From: Micromonosporaceae bacterium
Lineage (GTDB): Bacteria; Actinomycetota; Actinomycetes; Mycobacteriales; Micromonosporaceae
Assembly: GCA_019689695.1 (NCBI GenBank)
Contig: JADGHA010000151.1
Location: 1-8,915, forward strand
Length of the DNA: 8,915 nucleotides
Reading direction: 5' to 3'
Shown here piece after piece: positions 1-5,862 of the stretch. Position numbers and translations under genes: made by a program. The first letter of the stretch is position 1, and every line of letters starts with the position of its first letter. The notes under the pieces were generated by a model. That model searched no databases. It had not been told where the DNA came from and worked only from the letters and a program-made list of their open reading frames with translations.

Positions 1-11
1 TTTTCGGGGGG

Positions 12-37
12 GGGCCCCCCGCGGCGGGGGGGGGCCC
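12..37 (-). terminator. GC hairpin, possible transcription terminator behind the metalloprotease gene
   Basis: A perfect 9-bp inverted repeat (GGGCCCCCC at 12-20 and GGGGGGCCC at 29-37, 8-nt loop) lies 17 bp beyond the stop codon of the metalloprotease gene. The stem is entirely G and C. Read on the minus strand it is followed by a C-run and then GAAAA, so it has no U-tract. Hairpins without U-tracts are common as proposed terminators in actinomycetes, so terminator is a reasonable reading but not proven. The long G and C homopolymers at the extreme window edge could also contain sequencing or assembly length errors. Confidence 0.45.
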
Positions 38-53
38 ATCTGTCCATGAGGGA

Positions 54-2288
54 TCAGGCGGTGCCACCGCCACCCGGCTGGACCACGCCGTTGACGGTGA
101 GCGTGTACGGGGCGTACTGCCCGACCTGCTCGGTCGGCTCGTCGTAGGCGACCACTGCCACGACCGTCTTGAACGGGGCGAACAGCACCAGCGGGAGCCG
201 CCCGAGGTCAACTGTGGACTTGCCGTTGAACTCGATCTGGAGCGCCACGTTGTGCTTCTCGTCGAGTCCGATCAGCCGCAGGTTCCAGTTGTGCACCTCG
301 ATCGCGCGGATCTCGGTCGGCGAGTCGAACGGCTCCAGGCTCGACCCGTCGCTGACCTGGGTGGCACCGACGGTCACGTCGTCGACCATCAGCCCACCCT
401 CGTTGACCCCGCCGTCGCTGACGTACCGGAAGCCGAGCAGGATCGTCTGGCCGGCGTACGCGGACAGGTCGAACGAGTGTGGCTCGAACCCGTTGGTCGT
501 GCCGTTGAGGCCCGGCCCGAGCGGCGCGTCGACCGTCTTGTCACCGGGGATCGCGGTGTAGGTCGCCCCACCGTCCGTGGAGACCACGACGTAGGCGTAG
601 TCGAAGCCGAACTCGGCGCCGTACTTGGCGAGGAAGCGCAGCGTCGGGTCGTCGGTGGGAACGGTGACCTCGGTGATGGCCGCCGAGTCCAGGTTGCTGG
701 CATTGCCGGACCACAGCACGGAGTTGCCGGGTCGGTCCGGATCGTTGGTTACCGTCGTCCACTGCAGCGGGATCGGCGGCAGCGTGGCGGCGCCCTTGAA
801 GGTCAGTGACCGAAGCTTGCTTCCCTTGAGGACGGTGCCGTTGGCGTCCTGCAGCGGTACGAAGTCCGCACCGTTCGGCGCGGCGCCCGGGGTCTGGTAC
901 GCGGCCGGGTTGGCCAGGTTCACCGTCGACCGCAGGCTCGGCGTGGTCACCCGGCTCTTCGGCACGCCCAGCATGATGCCCTTGCTCGAGTCGCCGACGA
1001 TCTTGTCGACCAGCACCATGGTCTGGAAGTCGTGCAGGAACTTGTACACGTCATTGACGCCCTCGGTCTTCAGCAGGGCCGCGAGGCTGGCCAGCCCTTG
1101 CCGCTCACCGTCGCGGTGGAACCGGGACATGAAGTCGGTGCCGTAGCGGTCGTTGAGGAACAGCATCAACGAGTACGCGTTGCCGTAGTCGGCCAGCACG
1201 GCGTTCGGGTTGCCTTCTCCCCACAGGTTGAGGGAGTTCTCCGGTCCACCGCAGTCCCGCGGGTTGGCGTTGAACGGGGTCTGCACGATGCCGAAGCCCT
1301 GGAAGCAGAACAGGTGGCTGTCGCCGCCCCGGTCGAACACGGTGCGGGTGCCGTCCACGTAGCCCACCAAGGTCTGCGCGAAGTCGGACAGCCCTTCGTT
1401 GACCCAGATGGTCTCGAACGGGTCGGTGTAGTACTGCAGCAGGTGCTGCCATTCGTGGGCGAACGTGCCCTCGTACAGGTGCGGGCGACCCGGACGGCTG
1501 GTGCACAGGTCGTCGGTCGGCTCGTCCGGCGGGTTCGCCCCGGTGCGGTGCAGCCAGTCGTACGCGTCGATGGTCATGACGTTGCGGTCAAGCAGTTCGT
1601 TGAACTGCGAGGAGAAGAAGCCCGCGATGTACGTGGGCGCCTCCGGGAAGGTGTAGAAGTTGTCGTCCCGCACGTTGTCGATGAGGGCGACGGTCTTGTC
1701 GCCGTCTCCGGTGTAGACGCCGCCGTTGCCGTTGGCGTCCGGTCCGAGGAGGGCGTTGGTGCCGTCCCGGTCTGGCGGCGTGCTGAACGCCGTCGTCTCC
1801 TTCGGGTAGATGTTGGTGTCGAACTCGTGGACGAAGTTCGCCACCTGCTCGTCGGTGATCTGCGTGGTGGAGGGGATCTGGTTGCGGCAGTCACCAGCCG
1901 GGAAGGAGATGTCGTTGGCGACCCAGACTTCGATCTTGTCGCCGACGCCGCGCAGTGTGTAGTCCTTGCGGTACAGGATGCCGTTGAAGTCGTCCAGGCC
2001 CAGCCACTGCCGGACGGTGCCCACCGGGGGAGTGGTCGCCGCCTGCAGGGTCTGCGCGCGGGCGCTCGCCTTCGGCGAGTACCGCTGGGGGGTCTTGACG
2101 GGCTTGCCGTCGAGCTTGAAGTCCTTGGCGTCCAGGGGGTTCAGTTCGCGGACGTCACTGGGTGGCGCGGGCTTGGCCGCCGCGGCCTGGGTGCTCTGCC
2201 CGGCGGTCGCGGGTGAGCCCGGAAGTACGGTAAGTAATGGGACTGCGAGGACGGTGGCTGCGGCCCCGACGATGCGGCTGCGTGCCAT
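54..2288 (-). CDS. Secreted zinc metalloprotease (HExxH...NEG type) with immune inhibitor A-like C-terminal module
   Basis: A 744-residue secreted peptidase. Residues 1-29 form a Sec signal peptide: an MARSR basic start, a hydrophobic core, and probable cleavage after ATA at 27-29. The zinc site is HEWQH at 278-282, with glutamate catalysis expected at E279. The downstream motif NEGLSDF (297-303) supplies the likely third ligand E298. This HExxH plus NEGLS pattern resembles M30 hyicolysin-like and some M6-like peptidases. Residues about 540-640 match the VEG/MAM-like module of immune inhibitor A proteins (STDGG, FDLSAYAGQT, FRYVSDGG, VDDV). A roughly 90-residue beta-rich end follows and finishes with a glycine-rich tail. 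The start at 2288 is chosen over an upstream in-frame start at 2351 because a GGAAAGGGG Shine-Dalgarno sits just ahead of it and the signal peptide begins there. The role is probably extracellular protein degradation; the substrate is unknown. The family is secure, the exact MEROPS class is not. Confidence 0.88.
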   Translation of the reverse strand: MARSRIVGAAATVLAVPLLTVLPGSPATAGQSTQAAAAKPAPPSDVRELNPLDAKDFKLDGKPVKTPQRYSPKASARAQTLQAATTPPVGTVRQWLGLDDFNGILYRKDYTLRGVGDKIEVWVANDISFPAGDCRNQIPSTTQITDEQVANFVHEFDTNIYPKETTAFSTPPDRDGTNALLGPDANGNGGVYTGDGDKTVALIDNVRDDNFYTFPEAPTYIAGFFSSQFNELLDRNVMTIDAYDWLHRTGANPPDEPTDDLCTSRPGRPHLYEGTFAHEWQHLLQYYTDPFETIWVNEGLSDFAQTLVGYVDGTRTVFDRGGDSHLFCFQGFGIVQTPFNANPRDCGGPENSLNLWGEGNPNAVLADYGNAYSLMLFLNDRYGTDFMSRFHRDGERQGLASLAALLKTEGVNDVYKFLHDFQTMVLVDKIVGDSSKGIMLGVPKSRVTTPSLRSTVNLANPAAYQTPGAAPNGADFVPLQDANGTVLKGSKLRSLTFKGAATLPPIPLQWTTVTNDPDRPGNSVLWSGNASNLDSAAITEVTVPTDDPTLRFLAKYGAEFGFDYAYVVVSTDGGATYTAIPGDKTVDAPLGPGLNGTTNGFEPHSFDLSAYAGQTILLGFRYVSDGGVNEGGLMVDDVTVGATQVSDGSSLEPFDSPTEIRAIEVHNWNLRLIGLDEKHNVALQIEFNGKSTVDLGRLPLVLFAPFKTVVAVVAYDEPTEQVGQYAPYTLTVNGVVQPGGGGTA

Positions 2289-2423
2289 GGAACCCCTTTC
2301 CGGTGCATCGTGGCCCGGGTCTCGCGGTGAGGATCGCCCACATCGAGACATGCAAGGACCCGGGCATGACTACCCGTGCTTACCTGGCCACGCCCCTGTC
2401 GCGCAAGGGGTTCAATTGCCGAG
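2289..2423 (-). promoter_or_regulatory. Upstream region of the metalloprotease gene
   Basis: This 135-bp gap must carry the 5' untranslated region and probably the promoter of the metalloprotease gene, unless it is read through from the small gene at 2424-2681. The Shine-Dalgarno GGAAAGGGG (minus strand, about 2293-2301) is clear. I cannot assign convincing -35 and -10 boxes. It contains CATGTCTC (minus strand, 2352 to 2345), the same 8-mer found in the operator array near 2665, and a separated inverted repeat GCCCGGGT/ACCCGGGC (2313-2320 and 2358-2365). Confidence 0.4.
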
Positions 2424-2681
2424 TCAAAAATTGGCGGGTGGAACGGTCGTCGCCCATTCGGCCCACTCCGCGAGTGCGCCGTAGAGCCGGGCACCGGTTT
2501 CGGCCGCGATGCGCAAGGACTGCGTCTGCGGGCTGTCGCCGAAGTCCCCGCGGCCCTTTGCATCCGCATACGCCCGGTAGGTCGCGGCCGGCCGGACGAA
2601 GAACTCGGACTCCTCGGTGAGGTGCCGGCGCAGGTCCGCCGGCTCCCAGACGGGTACCTCTTGGCATGTCTCTGGGGACAT
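2424..2681 (-). CDS. Small unrecognised protein (85 aa), divergent from the SDR remnant
   Basis: I do not recognise this family. The 85-residue product reads like a real, mostly helical soluble protein with mixed acidic and basic residues (DLRRHLTEESEFF, TYRAYADAKGRGDFG, ETGARLYGALAEWAEW). The overlapping frames are Arg/Pro/Gly-rich in the way non-coding high-GC frames are. It has no signal peptide, membrane segment or clear helix-turn-helix. The ATG at 2681 is the only plausible start: AGGGG lies just 2 nt before it, which is too close for a normal ribosome site, and no earlier in-frame start is seen. The N-terminus, or even intactness, is therefore uncertain. The start codon lies in the centre of a 14-bp palindrome, so binding there would affect this gene's expression. 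A regulator role would fit the divergent layout but nothing in the protein shows it. It could be the remaining part of a longer gene. Confidence 0.55.
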   Translation of the reverse strand: MSPETCQEVPVWEPADLRRHLTEESEFFVRPAATYRAYADAKGRGDFGDSPQTQSLRIAAETGARLYGALAEWAEWATTVPPANF

Positions 2682-2717
2682 GTCCCCTAATACATGTATC
2701 TCTGGAGGTATGTCATG
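2661..2717. promoter_or_regulatory. Probable operator array with 14-bp-spaced CATG palindromes between divergent genes
   Basis: Three CATG cores are centred at 2666.5, 2680.5 and 2694.5, exactly 14 bp apart. The middle one is the perfect 14-bp palindrome GGGGACATGTCCCC (2674-2687). The right one is the perfect 10-bp palindrome ATACATGTAT (2690-2699). The region can also be read as an imperfect direct repeat: CATGTCTCTGG at 2665 and CATGTATCTCTGG at 2693, each followed by a GG and ATGTC element. It covers the start codon of the 85-aa gene and runs up to the Shine-Dalgarno of the dehydrogenase remnant. TTGGCA at 2661-2666 resembles a -35 box but no well-spaced -10 box is clear. The array is the expected shape of a dimeric repressor site; ACAT/ATGT dyads are bound by PadR-type and other winged-helix regulators, but the protein is unknown. 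Confidence 0.6.
2704..2708 (+). promoter_or_regulatory. Strong Shine-Dalgarno of the SDR remnant
   Basis: GGAGG lies 6 nt before the ATG at 2715. It fixes the original start of the dehydrogenase gene and shows that the translation signal is intact although the reading frame behind it is broken. Confidence 0.75.
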
Positions 2718-3016
2718 AGCCGCCGTCCGGTACTGGTGACCGGCGCCACGGGTGGGATCGGGATGGCAGCCGTGCGCGTGCTGGTGAACCGGGGATATAC
2801 CCGGTCTTCGCGACCACGCGCGGCGACACCGCCCCGTTGGCCGGCCCGCCCGCGCGTCCGCGGGGTGACGATGGACGTCACCGACCCGGAAGCGTCGCCG
2901 CCGCGGCCGAGCAGGTGAGCCGCGAGGCGGGCGACGGCGGCCTGCGCGCGGTGGTCAACAACGCTGGAGTGATCGTGCAGGGGGCCCCTGGAGCTGGTCC
3001 CGCCGGGTAGGTTCCG
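2715..3016 (+). pseudogene. Frameshifted and truncated short-chain dehydrogenase/reductase remnant
   Basis: This is the N-terminal third of an SDR-family NAD(P)-dependent oxidoreductase. From the ATG at 2715 the frame gives MSRRPVLVTGATGGIGMAAV, with the Rossmann cofactor motif TGATGGIG, up to NRGY near 2798. Homology then continues in another frame (VFATTRG, 2804-2824), returns to the first (VTMDVTDPE, 2865-2891), shifts again (SVAAAAEQVSREAG and the NNAG motif at 2957-2968), and shifts once more near 2984 (GPLELVPPG). That is about four frameshifts, always between the same two frames. The gene ends where the nucleoside hydrolase begins, about 100 residues into a normal 240-280, so the catalytic Ser-Tyr-Lys part is absent. 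The four shifts could include sequencing errors in a GC-rich stretch, but the truncation makes the gene nonfunctional either way. Confidence 0.82.
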
Positions 3017-3019
3017 GAT

Positions 3020-3910
3020 ATGGACCACGGGAGACGCCGGGTCGTGCTGGACACCGACATCGGTTCCAATGTGGATGATGCACTGGCGCTGGGCATGCTG
3101 CTTGGCTCGCCCGAGGTCGAGCTGGTCGGTGTGACCACTGTGTACGGGGACACCGCGCTGCGCGCCCGGCTGGCCCGGCGGTTGGTCGGCCTCGCCGCGG
3201 CCGACGTGCCGTGCTACGCCGGGGCCCGGGAGACGCTGACCGGTCGCCCGGTGTGGTGGGCGGGGCACGAGGGCGCGCTCTTCGCCGACCTGGCGGCCGA
3301 GCAGGTCGCGGCCCGCCCGGCAGCAGATTTCCTGGTGGACGCGGCCCGGGAAGGCGGTGACCTGGACGTCATCGCGATCGGCCCGCTGACCAACATCGCC
3401 GCGGCGATCAAGGCCGGCGGCAAGTTCCGGCATGTCACCGTGATGGGCGGCCGTTTCACCGCCGACCAGCCGGAGCACAACTTCGCGGCCGACCCGGAGG
3501 CGGCGCGGGTCGTCTTCACCAGCGGAATCCCGGCGACGGTCTGCGGTCTGGAGATCACTGAGCAGGTGCGGATAACGCCGAATGAGCTGGTCCGTATCCG
3601 AGCCGCCGGTCGGATCGGCGTGGCACTGGCCGCCGAGGTGGAACAGTACTGGCGATATCGCGGCCAGCAGCACAACATCCCGCACGATCCGGTGGCGGCG
3701 TTGACGCTGCTGCGGCCCGACCTGTTCCAGACCGAGCCGGTCGAGGTGGCCGTGTCGACCGAGGAACCCGCGGGCCTGAGCGTCGCCACCGCGGCACCGT
3801 CGAGCCCGGTCCGGGTCGTCACCGCGCTGGATGCGACGGCCGTCGGCGAGGAGATCCTCGCCCGCATCTGTCAGTCGGCTTCGCCCCGGCGCAGCAGTTC
3901 GGCCAGCTGA
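3020..3910 (+). CDS. Nucleoside hydrolase (inosine-uridine preferring family)
   Basis: A complete 296-residue protein of the IunH-type nucleoside hydrolase family, which cleaves the N-glycosidic bond of ribonucleosides to free base and ribose in the cytoplasm for nucleoside salvage. The N-terminal calcium-binding motif is DTDIGSNVDD (11-20), keeping D13, D19 and D20. Other family marks are TTVYGD (39-44), GPLTN (121-125), MGG (142-144), an ITEQV segment, and HD at 222-223, the equivalent of the active-site His and the last calcium-binding Asp. The length is slightly short of the usual 305-330. The ATG at 3020 is preceded in frame by a TAG at 3008-3010, so no earlier start is possible; the ribosome site is weak (GTAGG). 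The gene begins directly behind the SDR remnant and its last 40 bp overlap the convergent gene's 3' end, so the final dozen residues (Ser/Arg-rich) are probably not conserved. Substrate preference cannot be read from the sequence. Confidence 0.9.
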   Translation: MDHGRRRVVLDTDIGSNVDDALALGMLLGSPEVELVGVTTVYGDTALRARLARRLVGLAAADVPCYAGARETLTGRPVWWAGHEGALFADLAAEQVAARPAADFLVDAAREGGDLDVIAIGPLTNIAAAIKAGGKFRHVTVMGGRFTADQPEHNFAADPEAARVVFTSGIPATVCGLEITEQVRITPNELVRIRAAGRIGVALAAEVEQYWRYRGQQHNIPHDPVAALTLLRPDLFQTEPVEVAVSTEEPAGLSVATAAPSSPVRVVTALDATAVGEEILARICQSASPRRSSSAS

Positions 3911-4350
3911 GATGCGGGCGACGGCTGCGAGGCCGGTAGGTCCGACTGCGGTTCAGGGGACCGGTTAGGCGAATCTTGCGAGTCCGGAGGCGATGCGGGT
4001 CGGTCCTGTGCGTCGGGCGACGAGTCCGGTCGGTCCGGTGGCGAGGGATGCCGCTCCGGTGCCTCGGGCGAGGGTGGCGCTTCGAGCTGCCGGGGCCGCT
4101 CCGGCTGTGCCGGGGCCACCGTCACGGTCACCTCGCCGTCCAGGCTCTGCACGCGTACCGCCGACGCCCGCCCGCGGTACTCGACGGTCACCGTGATGGC
4201 CAGTTCGCGATCACGGCCGACCGCCCGCCGGGCCGCCTGGATCAGCTCCTCCACCACCGCGCTCGGGCTGGGCGGTGGGCCGGCTGCGCGGCGTCGAAGC
4301 TCCTCCATCCGAGCCATCCTGGCCAGCGCGTCGTCCAGGCCACCTCGCAT
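3871..4350 (-). CDS. Small conservon-linked protein with Pro/Ser/Asp-rich tail (159 aa), function unknown
   Basis: I do not recognise a named family. Residues 1-23 form a charged helix (DDALARMARMEELRRR). Residues 30-46 form a second helix, and residues 51-79 look like three beta strands (AITVTVEYRG, ASAVRVQ, GEVTVTV), so a small alpha/beta domain is likely. Residues 80-145 are low complexity, rich in Pro, Ser, Asp and Gln, and probably disordered. The protein ends in a short helix SQLAELLRRG. No signal peptide or membrane segment is visible, so it is cytoplasmic. It starts 27 bp behind the cvnD stop on the same strand, with an AGGGGGTGAT ribosome site about 10 nt ahead of the ATG at 4350, and so should be the last gene of the conservon operon. 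That position suggests an accessory or effector role with the GTPase system, which is inference. M12 or M15 are less likely alternative starts. Confidence 0.72.
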   Translation of the reverse strand: MRGGLDDALARMARMEELRRRAAGPPPSPSAVVEELIQAARRAVGRDRELAITVTVEYRGRASAVRVQSLDGEVTVTVAPAQPERPRQLEAPPSPEAPERHPSPPDRPDSSPDAQDRPASPPDSQDSPNRSPEPQSDLPASQPSPASQLAELLRRGEAD

Positions 4351-4377
4351 CGAATCCGATCACCCCCTGCCAGAGTC

Positions 4378-4962
4378 TCAGCCTGTCCGGGTACCCGTGG
4401 CACGGTCCAGCGCCCGATCCAGCAGCACCAGCAGCGTGTCGCGCACGGAGAGCCGCTCGCGTGCGTCGAACGCCACCACCGGCACCGCCTCGTCGACGGC
4501 CAGCGCCCAGCGCACCTCGTCCAGGTCGTGGGCGAGCCGGCCGTCGAACGCGTTGACCGCCACCACGAACGGCAGGTTCGCCTGCTCGAAGTAGTCCACC
4601 GCCGGGTAGCAGTCGTCCAGCCGGGCGCTGTCCACCACGACCAGTGCACCGAGCGAACCGCGCACCAGGTCGTCCCACATGAACCCGAAGCGCGCCTGGC
4701 CCGGCGTACCGAACAGGTAGAGCTTAAGGCTCCGGTCGATGGTGACGCAGCCGAAGTCCATGGCGACCGTGGTCGTGGTCTTCGCCGACGACGGCCCCGG
4801 ATCGTCGACGCCGACCGACACCGCGGTCATCTCCGCCTCGGTGGTCAGCGGCGCAATCTCGGAGATGGCGCCGACGGTGGTCGTCTTGCCGACGCCGAAG
4901 CCGCCGGCGATGATGATCTTGACCGGAATTGGCGGGGCGTCAGGAGATCGCACGGAGTCCAC
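4378..4962 (-). CDS. cvnD: Conservon small GTPase CvnD (Ras/MglA-like ATP/GTP-binding protein)
   Basis: A 194-residue P-loop GTPase of the conservon class. The Walker A/G1 motif is GGFGVGKT (20-27). The switch I stretch TTTTVAMDFG spans 61-70. Switch II is LFGTPGQ (82-88), where Phe replaces the usual DxxG aspartate as is normal for this family. The G4 position reads VNAFDG (135-140) instead of NKxD, and DAR (165-167) stands for G5. CvnD proteins are cytoplasmic or membrane-associated switches that cycle between GTP and GDP and work with the roadblock protein CvnB and the sensor CvnA. The GTG start at 4962 lies inside the 3' end of cvnC (23-bp overlap), so translation is probably coupled; a GTG three codons later is possible. 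The 194-residue length is typical for the family. Function is assigned with high confidence by family; the signal it carries is unknown. Confidence 0.93.
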   Translation of the reverse strand: MDSVRSPDAPPIPVKIIIAGGFGVGKTTTVGAISEIAPLTTEAEMTAVSVGVDDPGPSSAKTTTTVAMDFGCVTIDRSLKLYLFGTPGQARFGFMWDDLVRGSLGALVVVDSARLDDCYPAVDYFEQANLPFVVAVNAFDGRLAHDLDEVRWALAVDEAVPVVAFDARERLSVRDTLLVLLDRALDRATGTRTG

Positions 4963-5398
4963 GGATCACTCGCTTGATGGTTTCGGGGTTGTGGGGGTCC
5001 GCGACGTCCGCCGTGTGGACGTCGAGGTGGCCGGTGGAGCGCAGGTCGCCGACGAGGATTCGGGTCACGCCGAGGTGCAGCCGCAGCCGGGCGGAGATCT
5101 CGGCCACCGACATCGGCTCTGCGCAGAGCGCCACGATTGCCCTCAGCTCCGGGGCGAGACCCGCCAGCGGGGCACCGGGACCGGACGGCCCCGGCCGGCG
5201 GGCGGTCACCTGCGTCTCCAACCTGATCTCCGGGTCCGCCGCCTCCACCCGGCCGGAGGTCAGCACGAACGGACGCAGTTCGCTCACCCCGCCCGGCTCC
5301 GGCTCCGGAGGCGGGCTCGGCGGCGGCTGGCGGAGGTAGGGGCGGATCCCGGGCGTGCGCTCCGGTCCCGCATCTGCCCCGGGCGGCTGGAGGCTCAC
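4940..5398 (-). CDS. cvnC: Conservon DUF742 protein CvnC
   Basis: A 152-residue member of the DUF742 family, the third gene of conservons. Residues 1-38 are Pro-rich and probably flexible. The conserved part begins at LRPFVLTSGR (41-50). The segment 82-128 (LAPELRAIVALC, MSVAEISARL, GVTRILVGDL, TGHLDVH) looks like a winged-helix fold, and the end ETIKRVIRGLRAI is typical for the family. The biochemical role is not established in detail; in conservons it is part of the complex with CvnA, CvnB and CvnD. It starts with GTG at 5398, whose GTGA overlaps the cvnB stop by 4 bp, and overlaps cvnD by 23 bp, so all three are probably made in fixed proportion. The winged-helix fold could suggest nucleic-acid or protein binding, but this is inference. 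Confidence 0.93.
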   Translation of the reverse strand: MSLQPPGADAGPERTPGIRPYLRQPPPSPPPEPEPGGVSELRPFVLTSGRVEAADPEIRLETQVTARRPGPSGPGAPLAGLAPELRAIVALCAEPMSVAEISARLRLHLGVTRILVGDLRSTGHLDVHTADVADPHNPETIKRVIRGLRAIS

Positions 5399-5862
5399 GT
5401 CTGTACGGCGTTCTTCAGTTCTGCGACGAGCCGGGGGGTCAGCGCCGCGCCGGCCCGGTTCGCGAACAGCGTCATCTCGTACGCCACCGTGCTCAGGTTG
5501 GCGGATCGGTCCGCGATGACTCCCAGCACCGACCCGCTGCTGATGGCGGTGACCAGCAAATAGCCGCCGGCCATGTCGATGATCACCCGGTTCAGCGCGC
5601 CGAGCGAGTACCAGGTGGCCGCACCGCCGGCCAGGCTGGTCAGGCCGGAGACCACGGCCGCCAGCCGCTCGGCGTTGGCGCGGTCCTTCGTCGCCGACAT
5701 GGCCATCAACAGGCCATCGGACGAGACGGCGATGGCCTCCAGCACTCCGGCGGTATTGGAGGTGAACGCGTCCAGCAGCCAGTTGAACGTCTTGGCCTCG
5801 GGACTCAGCTCCACCGTCGCGTGCGGACGCTCGCCGTTCGGGTGGGAGTGGGCGCTCGTCAT
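5395..5862 (-). CDS. cvnB: Conservon roadblock/LC7 protein CvnB
   Basis: A 155-residue roadblock/LC7-domain protein, the family that binds and regulates small GTPases (compare MglB with MglA). The domain runs from about residue 26 (FNWLLDAF) through VSSDGLLMAMS, the helix ANAERLAAVVSGL, and the strands NRVIIDMAGGYLLVTAI and GSVLGVIADR, to a final helix TPRLVAELKNAV. A polar N-terminal extension of about 22 residues precedes it, slightly longer than usual for CvnB. The ATG at 5862 is preferred over a longer in-frame extension to 6018, because the extension is Arg/Pro-rich non-coding-like sequence lying wholly inside cvnA, because AGGAAGAG sits at a good distance, and because ATGA gives the classical 4-bp overlap with the cvnA stop. 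Its probable partner is CvnD, for which it may act as GAP or scaffold; this role is inferred from MglB and not shown here. Confidence 0.93.
   Translation of the reverse strand: MTSAHSHPNGERPHATVELSPEAKTFNWLLDAFTSNTAGVLEAIAVSSDGLLMAMSATKDRANAERLAAVVSGLTSLAGGAATWYSLGALNRVIIDMAGGYLLVTAISSGSVLGVIADRSANLSTVAYEMTLFANRAGAALTPRLVAELKNAVQT

Noticed and set aside
1032..2216. 394-codon plus-strand open frame opposite the metalloprotease
   Set aside because: Val/Arg/Gly-rich antisense translation without motifs; the opposite strand carries a signal peptide and an intact zinc site.
2313..2365. Inverted repeat GCCCGGGT/ACCCGGGC upstream of the protease
   Set aside because: Each half is mainly CCCGGG, which is self-palindromic and common in GC-rich DNA, and the 37-nt loop gives no compact hairpin; too weak to call an operator or terminator.
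2380..2667. Alternative minus-strand frame overlapping the 85-aa gene
   Set aside because: Its translation is Arg/Pro/Gly-rich without structure; the 2424-2681 frame has balanced protein-like composition.
3950..4080. Possible tandem DNA repeat in the tail of the 159-aa gene
   Set aside because: The similarity comes from repeated Pro, Ser and Asp codons; no repeat unit of constant length could be aligned.
3976..4977. Plus-strand open frame opposite cvnD and the 159-aa gene
   Set aside because: Arg/His-rich translation typical of an antisense frame; the minus strand has clear GTPase motifs.
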